Assembly (NCBI RefSeq): GCF_900091315.1
Contig: NZ_FLSP01000016.1
Span: forward strand, 46,440 to 110,439
Source: Streptomyces sp. DI166
GTDB lineage: Bacteria; Actinomycetota; Actinomycetes; Streptomycetales; Streptomycetaceae
Reading direction: 5' to 3'
DNA length: 64,000 nt
The position numbers and the translations under genes were made by a program. The notes under the pieces were generated by a model. The model saw only the letters and a list, made by a program, of their open reading frames with translations. It made no database searches and was not told where the DNA came from. Below are positions 17,355 through 28,510 of this stretch, in pieces; positions within the stretch are counted from its first letter, which is position 1; each line of letters starts with the position of its first letter.

Positions 17355-18350
17355 ATGAGTTCCGTCCTGGCCCAGACCCGTTTCTCCGTGCTCGACCGGT
17401 CTCGTACGAGGGAGGGGCACACGCATGCCGAGGCGCTGCGGGACACCGTGGCGCTGGCCCGGGAGCTGGAAGGGCTCGGGTATCACCGGGTGTGGGTGTC
17501 GGAGCATCACGGGGTGCCCGGGGTCGCCGGGTCCGCGCCGACCGTGCTGGCCGCCGCCGTCGCCGCCGCGACCCGCACCATCCGGGTCGGTACCGGTGGG
17601 GTGATGCTGCCGAACCACCAACCCCTGGTCGTCGCCGAGCAGTTCGGCGTGCTGGAGTCCCTCTTCCCCGGGCGGATCGACATGGGGCTCGGGCGTTCCG
17701 TGGGGTTCACCGACGGGGTGCGCCGGGCGCTGGGCCGGGACAAGGACCGCGCCGACGACTTCGAGGGGCAGTTGGAGGAGCTGCTGGGGTGGTTCCGCGG
17801 CACCTCCCCGACGGGGGTGCACGCGCGGCCCGCCGAGGGGCTGACGGTGCCGCCGTTCGTGCTGGCGATGGGCGAGGGCGCCGCCATCGCGGCCCGGGCG
17901 GGCCTGCCCATGGTCATCGGCGGCCTACGGAACCGGGCCAGGATGCAGCGCGGCATCGACCACTACCGGGCGAACTTCCGCCCCTCCCCCTGGTCGGCGG
18001 AGCCGTATGTCGTGGTCTCCGGCACCGTCGCCGTGGCCGCCACCCCCGAGGAGGCCCGGCGCCTGCTGATCCCGGAGGCCTGGTCGATGGCGTACTCCCG
18101 CACCCACGGCACCTTCCCGCCCCTGCCGCCCGCCGAGCGCGTCGAGTCCCTCACCATGACCGCCAAGGAGCGCGGCTTCTACGAGCAGGGGCTCGCCGGG
18201 CACATCGCCGGCACCGAGGAACAGGTCGCACAGGAGTTGGAAATCCTGTTGAAGGAGACGGGCGCACAGGAGATCCTCGTCACCACCAGCACATACGACC
18301 GCGGGCCGCTGCTGGATTCCTACCGGCGTCTGGCCGTGATCGCGCAGTGA
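17355..18350 (+). CDS. LLM-class flavin-dependent oxidoreductase
   Basis: Luciferase-like TIM-barrel monooxygenase of 331 aa. Landmarks are GYHRVWVSEHHGVPGVAGSAP near the N-terminus, TRTIRVGTGGVMLPNHQPLVVAEQF, and LFPGRIDMGLGRSVGF, the FMN/F420-binding region of the subfamily with the VSEHH motif. The product should use FMNH2 or F420 on an unknown substrate. It follows the 2Fe-2S gene by 25 bp and precedes the DUF2716-like gene by 16 bp, which suggests one transcript. Confidence 0.88.
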   Translation: MSSVLAQTRFSVLDRSRTREGHTHAEALRDTVALARELEGLGYHRVWVSEHHGVPGVAGSAPTVLAAAVAAATRTIRVGTGGVMLPNHQPLVVAEQFGVLESLFPGRIDMGLGRSVGFTDGVRRALGRDKDRADDFEGQLEELLGWFRGTSPTGVHARPAEGLTVPPFVLAMGEGAAIAARAGLPMVIGGLRNRARMQRGIDHYRANFRPSPWSAEPYVVVSGTVAVAATPEEARRLLIPEAWSMAYSRTHGTFPPLPPAERVESLTMTAKERGFYEQGLAGHIAGTEEQVAQELEILLKETGAQEILVTTSTYDRGPLLDSYRRLAVIAQ

Positions 18351-18366
18351 ACACGGGAGCCGCTGA

Positions 18367-19632
18367 GTGACCGCTGACGCCTCGGCGTTGTGGGCGAAGT
18401 ACGACACACAGATGCGCGGCCGCGCGCCCGAGGTGTTCGGGGTGGTCACCGAGCGGGACGGGCCTCTGGTCCGCACGCACTACGGCACTCATGGGGTCGT
18501 CGACCACCGGGACCTCTCCGCCGTCGGCGACCTGGCCGCCCTGGTCCGCCGTACGCGGGAGGAGTTCGCGCGCCGCGTGGAGCCGGTGACCTGGAAGGTG
18601 TACTCCCACGACGGGCCCCGCCTCGCCGAGGCCCTGCTCGACGCCGGCTTCGCCCCGGGCACCCCGCGCTCCCTGCTGGTGGCGGAGGTCGCCGACGTGC
18701 CGTCCACCGACGCGAAGCTGCGTGACTACTGGCTGGGGCTCCCGTACCGCGACCAGGAGCGGCTCCGGCGGCTCGTCGAGGCGGCGCCGGAACAGCGCCG
18801 GCCGGTCTCGGAGCTGGAGCACGACATGGACATCCTGTCCCTCTGGCGCCACTCGCGGCCCGCCGACCTGGTCTGGTCGGAGAGGGTCGAGGGCACGGAG
18901 TTCTCCGCGGTCGACGCGATCACCCGCCCGCTCCCCGAGCTGCTGCACGCCGCCGCCGACCGGGCCCGGCAGGCACGGGCGCCGCGGACCGCGTCCCGGT
19001 ACCTGGTGGCCGAGGCGAGCGGAGACCTCGTCCCCGTCCATCTGGCGGCGGGGTTCCACGCGGTCGCCGAGGTCACCCCGTACCGGTGGGCGCCGCCCGG
19101 CGAACCGGCGCGGGAGCGCCCCGTGCGGACACTGTTCTCCGATCCCGAGCACGGCGCGCTCTTCCGCCGCTTCGAGCAGCGGTTCGAGGTCACCTACGAG
19201 ACCGCCGACAAGGGCGTCACCGATCCGCCCGGCTCGGTCACCTGGCACATGGACGCCATCGACGACTGGCGCGACCCGCTGTGTCGCGAGGTCGAGGCGG
19301 TGATCGCCCGGGGGCTGCGCGCCCGTACCCGGCCCGGGGACCGGTTGTACATGCTCAAGTGGTACGTCAACGGCACCGTCGTCGACCCGGCCCGCGTCGG
19401 CGGCCCCGGCCGGCACCCGTGGGTGAGCTACTCCTACCTGCCCGACGAGAACGTCATCCAGGTCACCGGCGACCTGCGCATGGGCACGTACGGCGACCAC
19501 CGGGAGCGGTCGTTGTGCGTCTTCGGCGCGGAGCTGGTCGCCGAGGTGGAGGAGGAGCTGACCGGGCTGCTGGGGACGGTACTGCGCAGGGACGGGCAGC
19601 CGGTGGGGAACGTGTGGACCTTCGGGCCGTGA
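18367..19632 (+). CDS. DUF2716-like protein
   Basis: A 421-aa cytoplasmic protein starting at GTG 18367. The first half (about residues 1-250) includes ARRVEPVTWKVYSHDGP and GAEFSAVDA-type segments and a stretch ending YLVAEASGDLVPVHLAAGF. This looks like a degenerate acetyltransferase-type fold. The second half (about 255-421) matches DUF2716 by its VTWHMDAIDDWRDPL, YMLKWYVNGTVVDPARVG and SYSYLPDENVIQVTGDLR blocks. Function is unknown. Assignment is from pattern memory and is moderate. Confidence 0.65.
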   Translation: MTADASALWAKYDTQMRGRAPEVFGVVTERDGPLVRTHYGTHGVVDHRDLSAVGDLAALVRRTREEFARRVEPVTWKVYSHDGPRLAEALLDAGFAPGTPRSLLVAEVADVPSTDAKLRDYWLGLPYRDQERLRRLVEAAPEQRRPVSELEHDMDILSLWRHSRPADLVWSERVEGTEFSAVDAITRPLPELLHAAADRARQARAPRTASRYLVAEASGDLVPVHLAAGFHAVAEVTPYRWAPPGEPARERPVRTLFSDPEHGALFRRFEQRFEVTYETADKGVTDPPGSVTWHMDAIDDWRDPLCREVEAVIARGLRARTRPGDRLYMLKWYVNGTVVDPARVGGPGRHPWVSYSYLPDENVIQVTGDLRMGTYGDHRERSLCVFGAELVAEVEEELTGLLGTVLRRDGQPVGNVWTFGP

Positions 19633-19702
19633 GCAGGGCGGTCGCATAGGATTGCGGGGTTTGTCGGTTTCCCAGTCCCTCGTCGCCTTCGGAGCCCTTC
19701 GC

Positions 19703-22039
19703 ATGCACGACCCCCACGACCCGTACGTCCGTGTCCGCGGTGCCCGTGAGCACAATCTCCGGGGCGTGGACGTGGACATTCCCCGGGACGTGCTGGCCGT
19801 GTTCACCGGGGTCTCCGGTTCGGGGAAGTCCTCGCTCGCCTTCGGGACGGTCTACGCCGAGGCGCAGCGCCGCTACTTCGAGTCGGTGGCGCCGTACGCG
19901 CGCAGGCTGATCCACCAGGTGGGGGCGCCGAAGGTCGGGGAGATCACCGGGCTGCCGCCCGCGGTCTCGCTCCAGCAGCGCCGCTCCGCGCCGACCTCGC
20001 GCTCGTCGGTGGGCACGGTCACCAATCTCTCCAACTCGCTGCGGATGCTGTTCTCCCGGGCCGGTGACTACCCGCCCGGCGCCGAGCGGCTCGACTCCGA
20101 CGCCTTCTCCCCCAACACGGCCGCCGGGGCCTGCCCGGAGTGCCACGGGCTGGGCCAGGTGCACCGTACGAGCGAGGAGTTGCTGGTCCCCGACCCCTCG
20201 CTGTCGATCCGGGACGGTGCGATCGCCGCCTGGCCGGGCGCCTGGCAGGGCAAGAACCTGCGGGACATCCTGGACGCGCTCGGCCACGACGTGGACCGCC
20301 CCTGGCGCGAGCTGCCCGCCGAGCAGCGGGAGTGGATCCTGTTCACGGACGAACAGCCGGTCGTCACGGTCCACCCGGTGCGGGACGCGGACCGCATCCA
20401 ACGGCCGTACCAGGGCACGTACATGAGCGCCCGGCGGTATGTGATGAAGACGTTCTCCGACTCCAGGAGCGCCACCCTGCGTGCGAAGGCGGAGCGCTTC
20501 CTGACCGCCGCGCCCTGCCCGGCCTGCGGCGGCAGCAGGCTGCGCCCGGAGGCGCTGGCGGTGACCTTCGCGGGCCGTACGATCGCCGAGCTGGCCGCTC
20601 TTCCGCTGCTGGAACTGTCCGGCCTGCCGCACGGCGCCTCCGAGACCGCCCGTGTGCTCACCGAGGACCTGCGCTCCCGTATCGCCCCGGTCGTCGAACT
20701 GGGCCTCGGCTATCTCAGCCTCGACCGCGCCACCCCCACCCTCTCCGCGGGCGAACTGCAACGCCTGCGCCTGGCCACGCAGTTGCGCTCCGGGCTGTTC
20801 GGTGTCGTCTACGTCCTCGACGAACCGTCCGCCGGACTGCACCCCGCGGACACGGAGGCGCTGCTGTCGGTGCTGGAGCGGCTGAAGGCGGCCGGGAACT
20901 CGGTGTTCGTGGTGGAGCACCACCTGGAGGTGATGCGCGGCGCGGACTGGCTGGTCGACGTGGGCCCGCGCGCCGGTGAGCACGGCGGGCAGGTGCTCTA
21001 CAGCGGCCCGCCGGAGGGTCTGGCCGCGGTGCGGGAGTCGGCGACGGCCCGCTTCCTCTTCGACCGCTCCCCCGTCCCGGAGCGTGAAGTACGCGTCCCG
21101 ATCGGGCAGTTGAAGATCGGCCCCGTCACCCGGCACAACCTGCGCGGGGTGACCGCCGAGTTCCCGCTCGGGGTGTTCACCGCGGTCACCGGGGTGTCCG
21201 GCTCGGGGAAGTCCACGCTGATCGGGGAGATCACCGAGGAGTCGGCGGGTGTCGGGCGGCTGGTGTGCGTCGACCAGAAGCCGATCGGACGGACCCCGCG
21301 CTCCAACCTGGCCACCTACACGGGCCTGTTCGACGTCGTGCGCAAGGAGTTCGCGGCCACCGGGCAGGCCCGGGAGCGGGGTTACGGCGTCGGCCGGTTC
21401 TCCTTCAATGTCGCGGGCGGGCGCTGCGAGACCTGCCAGGGCGAGGGGTTCGTCAGTGTGGAGCTGCTGTTCCTGCCGAGTACGTACGCGGCGTGCCCGG
21501 ACTGCGGGGGCGCGCGCTACAACCCCGAGACGCTCGAAGTGACGTACCGGGGGCGGAACATCGCGCAGGTGCTGGACCTCACGGTGGAGGCGGCGGCCGG
21601 CTTCTTCGCGGACACCCCGGCGGTGGCGCGCAGCCTCGGCACGCTCCTCGACGTCGGTCTGGGCTATCTGCGGCTCGGCCAGCCCGCGACGGAGCTGTCC
21701 GGTGGCGAGGCCCAGCGGATCAAGCTGGCGAGCGAGCTGCAGCGGGGCCGCCGCGGGCACACCCTGTACCTCCTGGACGAGCCGACCACCGGGCTCCACC
21801 CGGCCGACGTGGAGGTCCTGATGCGCCAGTTGCACGGCCTGGTGGACGCCGGGCACACCGTGATCGTCGTCGAGCACGACATGTCGGTGGTGGCGGGCGC
21901 GGACTGGGTGATCGACCTGGGGCCGGGCGGCGGTGACGCGGGCGGGCGGATCGTGGCGGCGGGGCCGCCGACGGAGGTGGCGCGGGCGCCGGGCAGCGCG
22001 ACGGCGCCGTATCTGGCCCGCACGCTGCACGGAGCATGA
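19703..22039 (+). CDS. UvrA-like ABC ATPase (UvrA2, lacking UvrB-binding domain)
   Basis: Excinuclease A paralogue of 778 aa, shorter than UvrA (about 950 aa) because the UvrB-binding insert is absent: the class IIa/UvrA2 form linked to drug or DNA-adduct tolerance. Two ABC modules are present. Walker A sequences are FTGVSGSGKSSLAFG and VTGVSGSGKSTLIGE; signatures are TLSAGELQRLRLA (SAGE instead of SGGE) and ELSGGEAQRIKLA. Zinc-module cysteines CPECHG, CPACGG, CETCQGEGF and CPDCGG are intact. ATG 19703 is preferred to an upstream in-frame GTG at 19652 because GGAG lies 8 bases before it. Confidence 0.92.
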   Translation: MHDPHDPYVRVRGAREHNLRGVDVDIPRDVLAVFTGVSGSGKSSLAFGTVYAEAQRRYFESVAPYARRLIHQVGAPKVGEITGLPPAVSLQQRRSAPTSRSSVGTVTNLSNSLRMLFSRAGDYPPGAERLDSDAFSPNTAAGACPECHGLGQVHRTSEELLVPDPSLSIRDGAIAAWPGAWQGKNLRDILDALGHDVDRPWRELPAEQREWILFTDEQPVVTVHPVRDADRIQRPYQGTYMSARRYVMKTFSDSRSATLRAKAERFLTAAPCPACGGSRLRPEALAVTFAGRTIAELAALPLLELSGLPHGASETARVLTEDLRSRIAPVVELGLGYLSLDRATPTLSAGELQRLRLATQLRSGLFGVVYVLDEPSAGLHPADTEALLSVLERLKAAGNSVFVVEHHLEVMRGADWLVDVGPRAGEHGGQVLYSGPPEGLAAVRESATARFLFDRSPVPEREVRVPIGQLKIGPVTRHNLRGVTAEFPLGVFTAVTGVSGSGKSTLIGEITEESAGVGRLVCVDQKPIGRTPRSNLATYTGLFDVVRKEFAATGQARERGYGVGRFSFNVAGGRCETCQGEGFVSVELLFLPSTYAACPDCGGARYNPETLEVTYRGRNIAQVLDLTVEAAAGFFADTPAVARSLGTLLDVGLGYLRLGQPATELSGGEAQRIKLASELQRGRRGHTLYLLDEPTTGLHPADVEVLMRQLHGLVDAGHTVIVVEHDMSVVAGADWVIDLGPGGGDAGGRIVAAGPPTEVARAPGSATAPYLARTLHGA

Positions 22040-22085
22040 TCGCCAGGGGTTGTTTCGACCCGTCGGTATGCGTGACAGTCGGAGC

Positions 22086-23024
22086 ATGACTGCGTACAGC
22101 GGAAGCGACCCCGCGGCGGAGGCCGAGGCCCTGGCGGCCTTCCGCAGCCGTATCGGGGTGCCCGGCCTCGTCGACGTCCACACGCACTTCATGCCGGAGC
22201 GGGTGCTGCGCAAGGTGTGGCAGTACTTCGACTCCGTCGGCCCGCTGACCGGTGTCGAGTGGCCGATCGCCTACCGGCACGAGGAGGAGCGGCGGGTGGA
22301 GCTGCTGCGCCGCTTCGGGGCGCGTGCCTTCACGGCGATGCTGTACCCGCACAAGCCGGGCATGGCGGCCTGGCTGAACTCCTGGGCGGCGGACTTCGCC
22401 GCCCGCACGCCCGACTGTCTGCACACGGCCACGCTCTTCCCCGAGGACGGCGTCGAGGACTATGTGCGCCAGGCGGTCGAGTCCGGGGCGCGTGTCTTCA
22501 AGTCCCACATCCAGGTAGGGGCGTACGACCCGGGGCACGGCCTGCTGGATCCCGCCTGGGGCCTGCTGGCCGAGGCTGGCATCCCCGTGGTCATGCACTG
22601 CGGCTCGGGCCCGGCCCCCGGCAAGCACACCGGCCCGGAACCGGTGGCCCGCCTCCTCGCCCGCCATCCCCGGCTGCGCCTGATCGTGGCGCACATGGGG
22701 CTCCCGGAGTACACGGACTTCCTGGACCTGGCCGAGCGGCACCCCGAGGTCCGCCTGGACACCACGATGGCCTTCACCGACTTCGGCGAACGCCTGACCC
22801 CGTACCCGGCCACCGAACTTCCCCGCCTGCAAGCCCTCGGCGACCGCATCCTCCTCGGCACCGACTTCCCGAACATCCCGTACCCGTACCTCCACCAGAT
22901 CGAGGCCCTGGAGCGCCTGGACCTGGGCGAGGAGTGGCTGCGGGCGGTGTGCCACGACAACGGGGCGCGGTTGTTCGGGCTGGACCGCCGTCACTTCGGC
23001 GGAGTGCAGGCCCCCAGCCAGTAG
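22086..23024 (+). CDS. Amidohydrolase (TIM-barrel, Amidohydro_2 family)
   Basis: A 312-aa metal-dependent hydrolase. Metal ligands appear as HxH in LVDVHTHFMPE (about residues 28-38), VMHCGSG, LIVAHMGLPEY and the terminal Asp in LLGTDFPNIPY. The family includes decarboxylases such as ACMSD and small-molecule hydrolases; the substrate is not clear. ATG 22086 follows CGGAGC. The 3' end overlaps the oppositely oriented gene by 34 bp. Confidence 0.88.
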   Translation: MTAYSGSDPAAEAEALAAFRSRIGVPGLVDVHTHFMPERVLRKVWQYFDSVGPLTGVEWPIAYRHEEERRVELLRRFGARAFTAMLYPHKPGMAAWLNSWAADFAARTPDCLHTATLFPEDGVEDYVRQAVESGARVFKSHIQVGAYDPGHGLLDPAWGLLAEAGIPVVMHCGSGPAPGKHTGPEPVARLLARHPRLRLIVAHMGLPEYTDFLDLAERHPEVRLDTTMAFTDFGERLTPYPATELPRLQALGDRILLGTDFPNIPYPYLHQIEALERLDLGEEWLRAVCHDNGARLFGLDRRHFGGVQAPSQ

Positions 23025-24013
23025 TGGGTCTCCGTTTCGTCCAGGACGCGGTCCAGGACGAGGTCGCCGGTCATGTTCGGGAAGAAGCGGCCGGCGGGCC
23101 AGCTGCGTTCGTAGGGCGGTGGGTCGAGGACCAGGAGGCGGATGCCGTCGACGCGGGGGATGTCGGAGGGGGTGCCCTCGTTCCAGATCCATTCGCCGGT
23201 GGCGGTGACCAGGTTGAACGAGCCCACGGTGTGCACCTGGCCGGGGGCGTCCTTGCAGACCGCGACTTCCTCGGGGGACGGGGCCCGGCCGGGTATGTGG
23301 CCGCCGCCTATGAGGATGTCGGCGAGCAGGGTGTGCAGTTGGAAGTTGTCGCCGATGCCGCTCATCCGCACGCGGTAGCCGGTGCCGGTGGGGCGGTGCA
23401 GGACCACCAGGGGCTCGTCGTCGAGGACGAGCAGGGCGTACTCCAGGCACTTGAACTGGTGGTCGGAGGCCTCCGACACGGTCCGCAGGGCCCGCAGCAG
23501 CCGGTGGCGCAGTGAACTGTGCAGCGCGGCGCGTACGTCGGCGTGGTTGAGCATGGCGAGGGAAGCCATCTCCCACTGGGGCATCGTCAGCCAGGCGAGC
23601 GCCGCCTCCGCGCCCACGCGGTCGAAGAGCGCCTCGTCCGCGCCGTCCTGCGGGTTCGGGAAGTCGCCGCCGCCGGTCTCCTTCCAGCGCTCGCAGAACT
23701 CGCCCGCGGCGGCCAGTGTTTCGGCCACCTCCACGAAGATGTAGGGCGCGCAGGGCCGCGGATCGGCGCCGCGCTCCACACAGGCGCCGACGATCACCGC
23801 GACGGTGGCGCGGGGTCCCGGCGGGACCTCGGACAGCAGCGAGGCAAGACGCGGCGCGGCCTCGGCGACCTCCGGCGGCGTCGCGTCCTGGAAGGCGCCG
23901 TACATCTCCCCGAACGCGGTCTCCGCACGGTCCGGTTCCTGTTCGTGCACGGCGATCTCGAACCGGGAGACGGCCTCAAGGAAGCCGGGCTGCTGCTGAC
24001 TTGTGAAGATCAT
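22991..24013 (-). CDS. Unrecognised conserved-looking protein
   Basis: A 340-aa protein I do not recognise. There is no signal peptide or membrane helix. The N-terminal half is helical and acidic with repeated Ala/Glu-rich segments (residues about 10-190). The C-terminal half is beta-rich and contains YALLVLDDEPLVVLHRPTGTGY, SGIGDNFQLHTLLADILIGG and a Trp-rich tail (GEWIWNEGTPS, HYWLGACTPPK). Codon usage is typical of the genome, supporting a real gene. Its 3' end overlaps the amidohydrolase by 34 bp. The ATG at 24013 lies downstream of the sdh terminator. Confidence 0.75.
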   Translation of the reverse strand: MIFTSQQQPGFLEAVSRFEIAVHEQEPDRAETAFGEMYGAFQDATPPEVAEAAPRLASLLSEVPPGPRATVAVIVGACVERGADPRPCAPYIFVEVAETLAAAGEFCERWKETGGGDFPNPQDGADEALFDRVGAEAALAWLTMPQWEMASLAMLNHADVRAALHSSLRHRLLRALRTVSEASDHQFKCLEYALLVLDDEPLVVLHRPTGTGYRVRMSGIGDNFQLHTLLADILIGGGHIPGRAPSPEEVAVCKDAPGQVHTVGSFNLVTATGEWIWNEGTPSDIPRVDGIRLLVLDPPPYERSWPAGRFFPNMTGDLVLDRVLDETETHYWLGACTPPK

Positions 24014-24043
24014 GCGCGCAGCCTAGCGAGGTCGGGCAAGCGA

Positions 24044-24076
24044 AGCGGGGCCGGGGAGCACCCTCCCGGCCCCGCT
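24044..24076 (-). terminator. Terminator of the sdh operon
   Basis: AGCGGGGCCGGG pairs perfectly with CCCGGCCCCGCT around a 9-nt loop, 45 bp beyond the sdhB stop on the minus strand. Confidence 0.75.
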
Positions 24077-24120
24077 CGTCCGCGCGCTGTCGGCGAACGT
24101 TCACTGCAAGCGGTGGCGTA

Positions 24121-24863
24121 CTACCGCTTGACCTTGCGGGTGGCGCGCAGCCACTCCTTGTTCATGCCGGTGATGGAGACCAGCGGGATGCCCTTCGGGC
24201 AGGCCGTGGCGCACTCGCCGGTGAGGGTGCAGCCGCCGAAGCCCTCCTCGTCCATCTGCGCCACCATGTCCAGCACGCGGGTCTCCCGCTCGGGGGCGCC
24301 CTGCGGCAGCACGTTGAGGTGGTTGACCTTGGCGGAGGTGAACAGCATCGCCGCGCCGTTGGGGCAGGCGGCCACACAGGCGCCGCAGCCGATGCACTCG
24401 GCGTGCTCGAAGGCGAGGTCGGCGTCCGGCTTGGGCACCGGGGTGGCGTGCGCCTCCGGGGCGGAGCCGGTGGGCGCGGTGATGTACCCGCCGGCCTGGA
24501 TGATCCGGTCGAAGGCCGACCGGTCCACCACCAGGTCCTTGATCACCGGGAAGGCGGCGGCCCGCCACGGCTCGATGTCGATGGTGTCGCCGTCCTTGAA
24601 GGACCGCATGTGCAGCTGACACGTGGTGGTCCGCTCGGGGCCGTGCGCGTCTCCGTTGATGACCAGGGAGCACGCGCCGCAGATGCCCTCGCGGCAGTCG
24701 TGGTCGAAGGCGACCGGGTCCTCGCCCCTGAGTATGAGCTCCTCGTTGAGCGTGTCGAGCATCTCCAGGAAGGACATGTCGGAGGAGATGTTGTCCACCT
24801 CGTACGTGGACATGGCGCCTTCGGCGTCGGCGTTCTTCTGCCGCCAGACGCGCAGGGTGAGCT

Positions 24864-24867
<4 letters not shown>
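24121..24867 (-). CDS. sdhB: Succinate dehydrogenase iron-sulfur subunit (Sdh1-type)
   Basis: Iron-sulfur subunit of 248 aa carrying electrons from SdhA to the membrane quinone site. All three clusters have their ligands: 2Fe-2S in [12 protein letters not shown] and the later TTTCQL, 4Fe-4S in [14 protein letters not shown], and 3Fe-4S in [17 protein letters not shown]. Size and cluster spacing match the mycobacterial Sdh1 iron-sulfur subunit. The start overlaps the sdhA stop (ATGA). It is the last gene of sdhC-A-B. Confidence 0.94.
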
Positions 24868-26810
<1,943 letters not shown>

Positions 26811-26811
26811 G

Positions 26812-27519
26812 TCAGCTCACCACTCCGGTCATGACGCCCACGGGCACGGCGAGGAAGCCGCACGTGAGCACAAGCGCGAGAACGTTGGCTACGGCCTTCA
26901 GGGCGCGGTCGCGGGCGCGGCTGCCGGCGCCCAGGGTCTGGGCGGCGCTCCAGAATCCGTGCCGGATGTGCATGCCGACGGCGAGGACGGCGACGATGTA
27001 GATCGTGTTGCCGTACCAGGTGGAGAAGGTGTCCACCACGTTCTGGTACGGGCGGCCCTCCTGGAAGCCGCCCGAGTGCACGGTGCCGGTGGTCAGGTCG
27101 AGGATGTGCCAGACGATGAACAGGGCGAGGATGATGCCGCCCCAGCGCATGGTGCGGGTGGCGTAGCTGGCCCGCGGCTTCTTGTGCACGTACTTGCTGG
27201 GCCGCGCCTTGATGTCGCGGCGGCTGAGCTGGTACGCGGAGACGCCGTGCGCGATCACCGCGACCACGAGCACGATGCGGACGAGCCAGAGCGTCCACTC
27301 GTAGTGCATGAACGGTTCGCCGATGGTGCGCAGCCAGTGTGCGTACCCGTTGAACTCATCGGACCCGAAGAAGATCTTCAGGTTTCCCAACATGTGGACG
27401 ACCAGGTACGACAGCATGATCAGCCCGCTGACCGCCATCACGGTCTTCTTGCCTACGGAGCTGTCCCACACCGTGCGTGCCATGGACGGTCGTCGGTCCG
27501 TCCGCGTTGCCAGAGCCAT
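26812..27519 (-). CDS. sdhC: Succinate dehydrogenase cytochrome b558-type membrane anchor
   Basis: A 235-aa membrane subunit with five predicted helices: about residues 26-46 ([20 protein letters not shown]), 73-95 ([20 protein letters not shown]), 122-142, 165-185 and 208-230. His residues in VVHMLGN, IAHGVS, VWHILD and GMHIRHG are placed to ligate heme b. This is the fused single-subunit b558 anchor. The ATG at 27519 is used here; ATG 27483 (MARTVWDSS) is a possible alternative. First gene of the operon, divergent from lysR. Confidence 0.9.
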   Translation of the reverse strand: MALATRTDRRPSMARTVWDSSVGKKTVMAVSGLIMLSYLVVHMLGNLKIFFGSDEFNGYAHWLRTIGEPFMHYEWTLWLVRIVLVVAVIAHGVSAYQLSRRDIKARPSKYVHKKPRASYATRTMRWGGIILALFIVWHILDLTTGTVHSGGFQEGRPYQNVVDTFSTWYGNTIYIVAVLAVGMHIRHGFWSAAQTLGAGSRARDRALKAVANVLALVLTCGFLAVPVGVMTGVVS

Positions 27520-27579
27520 GTCAGTAGAAGCTAGGCGGCGAGTGCCCGATCGGTCCAAGACATCCTCCGGCTCGTTTCC

Positions 27580-27594
27580 ATAGCCAACGTCTAT
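27580..27594. promoter_or_regulatory. LysR-type T-N11-A box
   Basis: ATAG-ccaacgt-CTAT is a perfect 4-bp inverted repeat with a 7-nt spacer that fits the LysR consensus T-N11-A. It lies in the 84-bp gap between divergent sdhC and lysR, 9 bp before the lysR ATG, where it could serve autoregulation and sdh control. Confidence 0.6.
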
Positions 27595-27603
27595 CGTGAG
27601 GTC

Positions 27604-28488
27604 ATGCAGTTCCAGCAGCTCCAGTACTTCGTGGCGGTCGCCGAGACCCGGCACTTCACCCGGGCCGCCGACCTGGTCCACGTCTCGCAGCCGTCCCTGT
27701 CCCAGCAGATCAAGGCCCTGGAGCGGGAGCTGGGCGCCGACCTCTTCCTGCGGGCCCGCGGCAACATCACGCTCACCGACGCGGGAGAGGCGCTGCTGCC
27801 GCTGGCGCGCCGCATCCTGGCCGACGCGGATACAGCGCGGCTCGAAGTCCAGGAGCTCGTGCAGTTGCGTTCCGGTCGGGTCCGGCTCGGGGCGACGCCG
27901 AGCCTGTGCACGGGTCTGCTGCCGGATGTGCTGCGCGCCTTCCACGACCGCTATCCCGGCATCCGGCTCCTGATCGAGGAGGGCGGCTCGCACGACCTGG
28001 TGCGCGAGCTGGCGCGCGGGGCGCTGGACCTGGCGCTGGTGGTGCTGCCACTGCCGACGCCGTCGCCGGCGCTGGCGACGGTGGAGCTGCTGCGGGAGGA
28101 CCTGGTCGTGGTGTCCTCGCCGGACGCGCCTAAGCCGGGAGGTGGCAAGCGGGCGATCAGCATCGCCGACCTGGAGGGGGAGCGGCTGGTGATGTTCCGG
28201 CACGGGTACGACCTGCGGGAGCTGACTGTCGCCGCCTGCCGCGCCGAGGGGTTCGAGCCGGAGTTCGCGGTGGAGGGCGGGGAGATGGACGCCGTGCTGG
28301 GGTTCGCGCGGGCGGGGCTGGGGGTGGCGGTGGTGCCCCGGATGGTCGCGGCGCGGGCGGGGCGGGGGCTGCGGGTCACTCCGTTGGGGCGGCCGGGGTT
28401 GCATCGGACCATCGCGTTGGCGCACCGGAGTGATGTGGCTCCGCCTCGGGCGGCTCGGGAGCTTCAGCGGATGCTGTTGGAGCGGTGA
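27604..28488 (+). CDS. LysR-family transcriptional regulator
   Basis: A 294-aa LysR regulator. The N-terminal helix-turn-helix (about residues 1-60) reads MQFQQLQYFVAVAETRHFTR, then VSQPSLSQQIKALERELG. The effector domain (about 90-294) contains VRLGATPSLCTGLLPDVL and GGEMDAVLGFARAGLGVAVVP. It is divergent from sdhCAB with an 84-bp gap containing a T-N11-A palindrome, so it is likely to regulate that operon. The inducer is unknown; a C4-dicarboxylate would be logical but is inference. Confidence 0.92.
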   Translation: MQFQQLQYFVAVAETRHFTRAADLVHVSQPSLSQQIKALERELGADLFLRARGNITLTDAGEALLPLARRILADADTARLEVQELVQLRSGRVRLGATPSLCTGLLPDVLRAFHDRYPGIRLLIEEGGSHDLVRELARGALDLALVVLPLPTPSPALATVELLREDLVVVSSPDAPKPGGGKRAISIADLEGERLVMFRHGYDLRELTVAACRAEGFEPEFAVEGGEMDAVLGFARAGLGVAVVPRMVAARAGRGLRVTPLGRPGLHRTIALAHRSDVAPPRAARELQRMLLER

Positions 28489-28510
28489 CCGGTCCCGGCG
28501 CCGTTTGAAG

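Noticed and set aside
22991..24013. Assigning a function to the unrecognised 340-aa protein
   Set aside because: No motif or fold could be named; neighbours do not form a consistent pathway.
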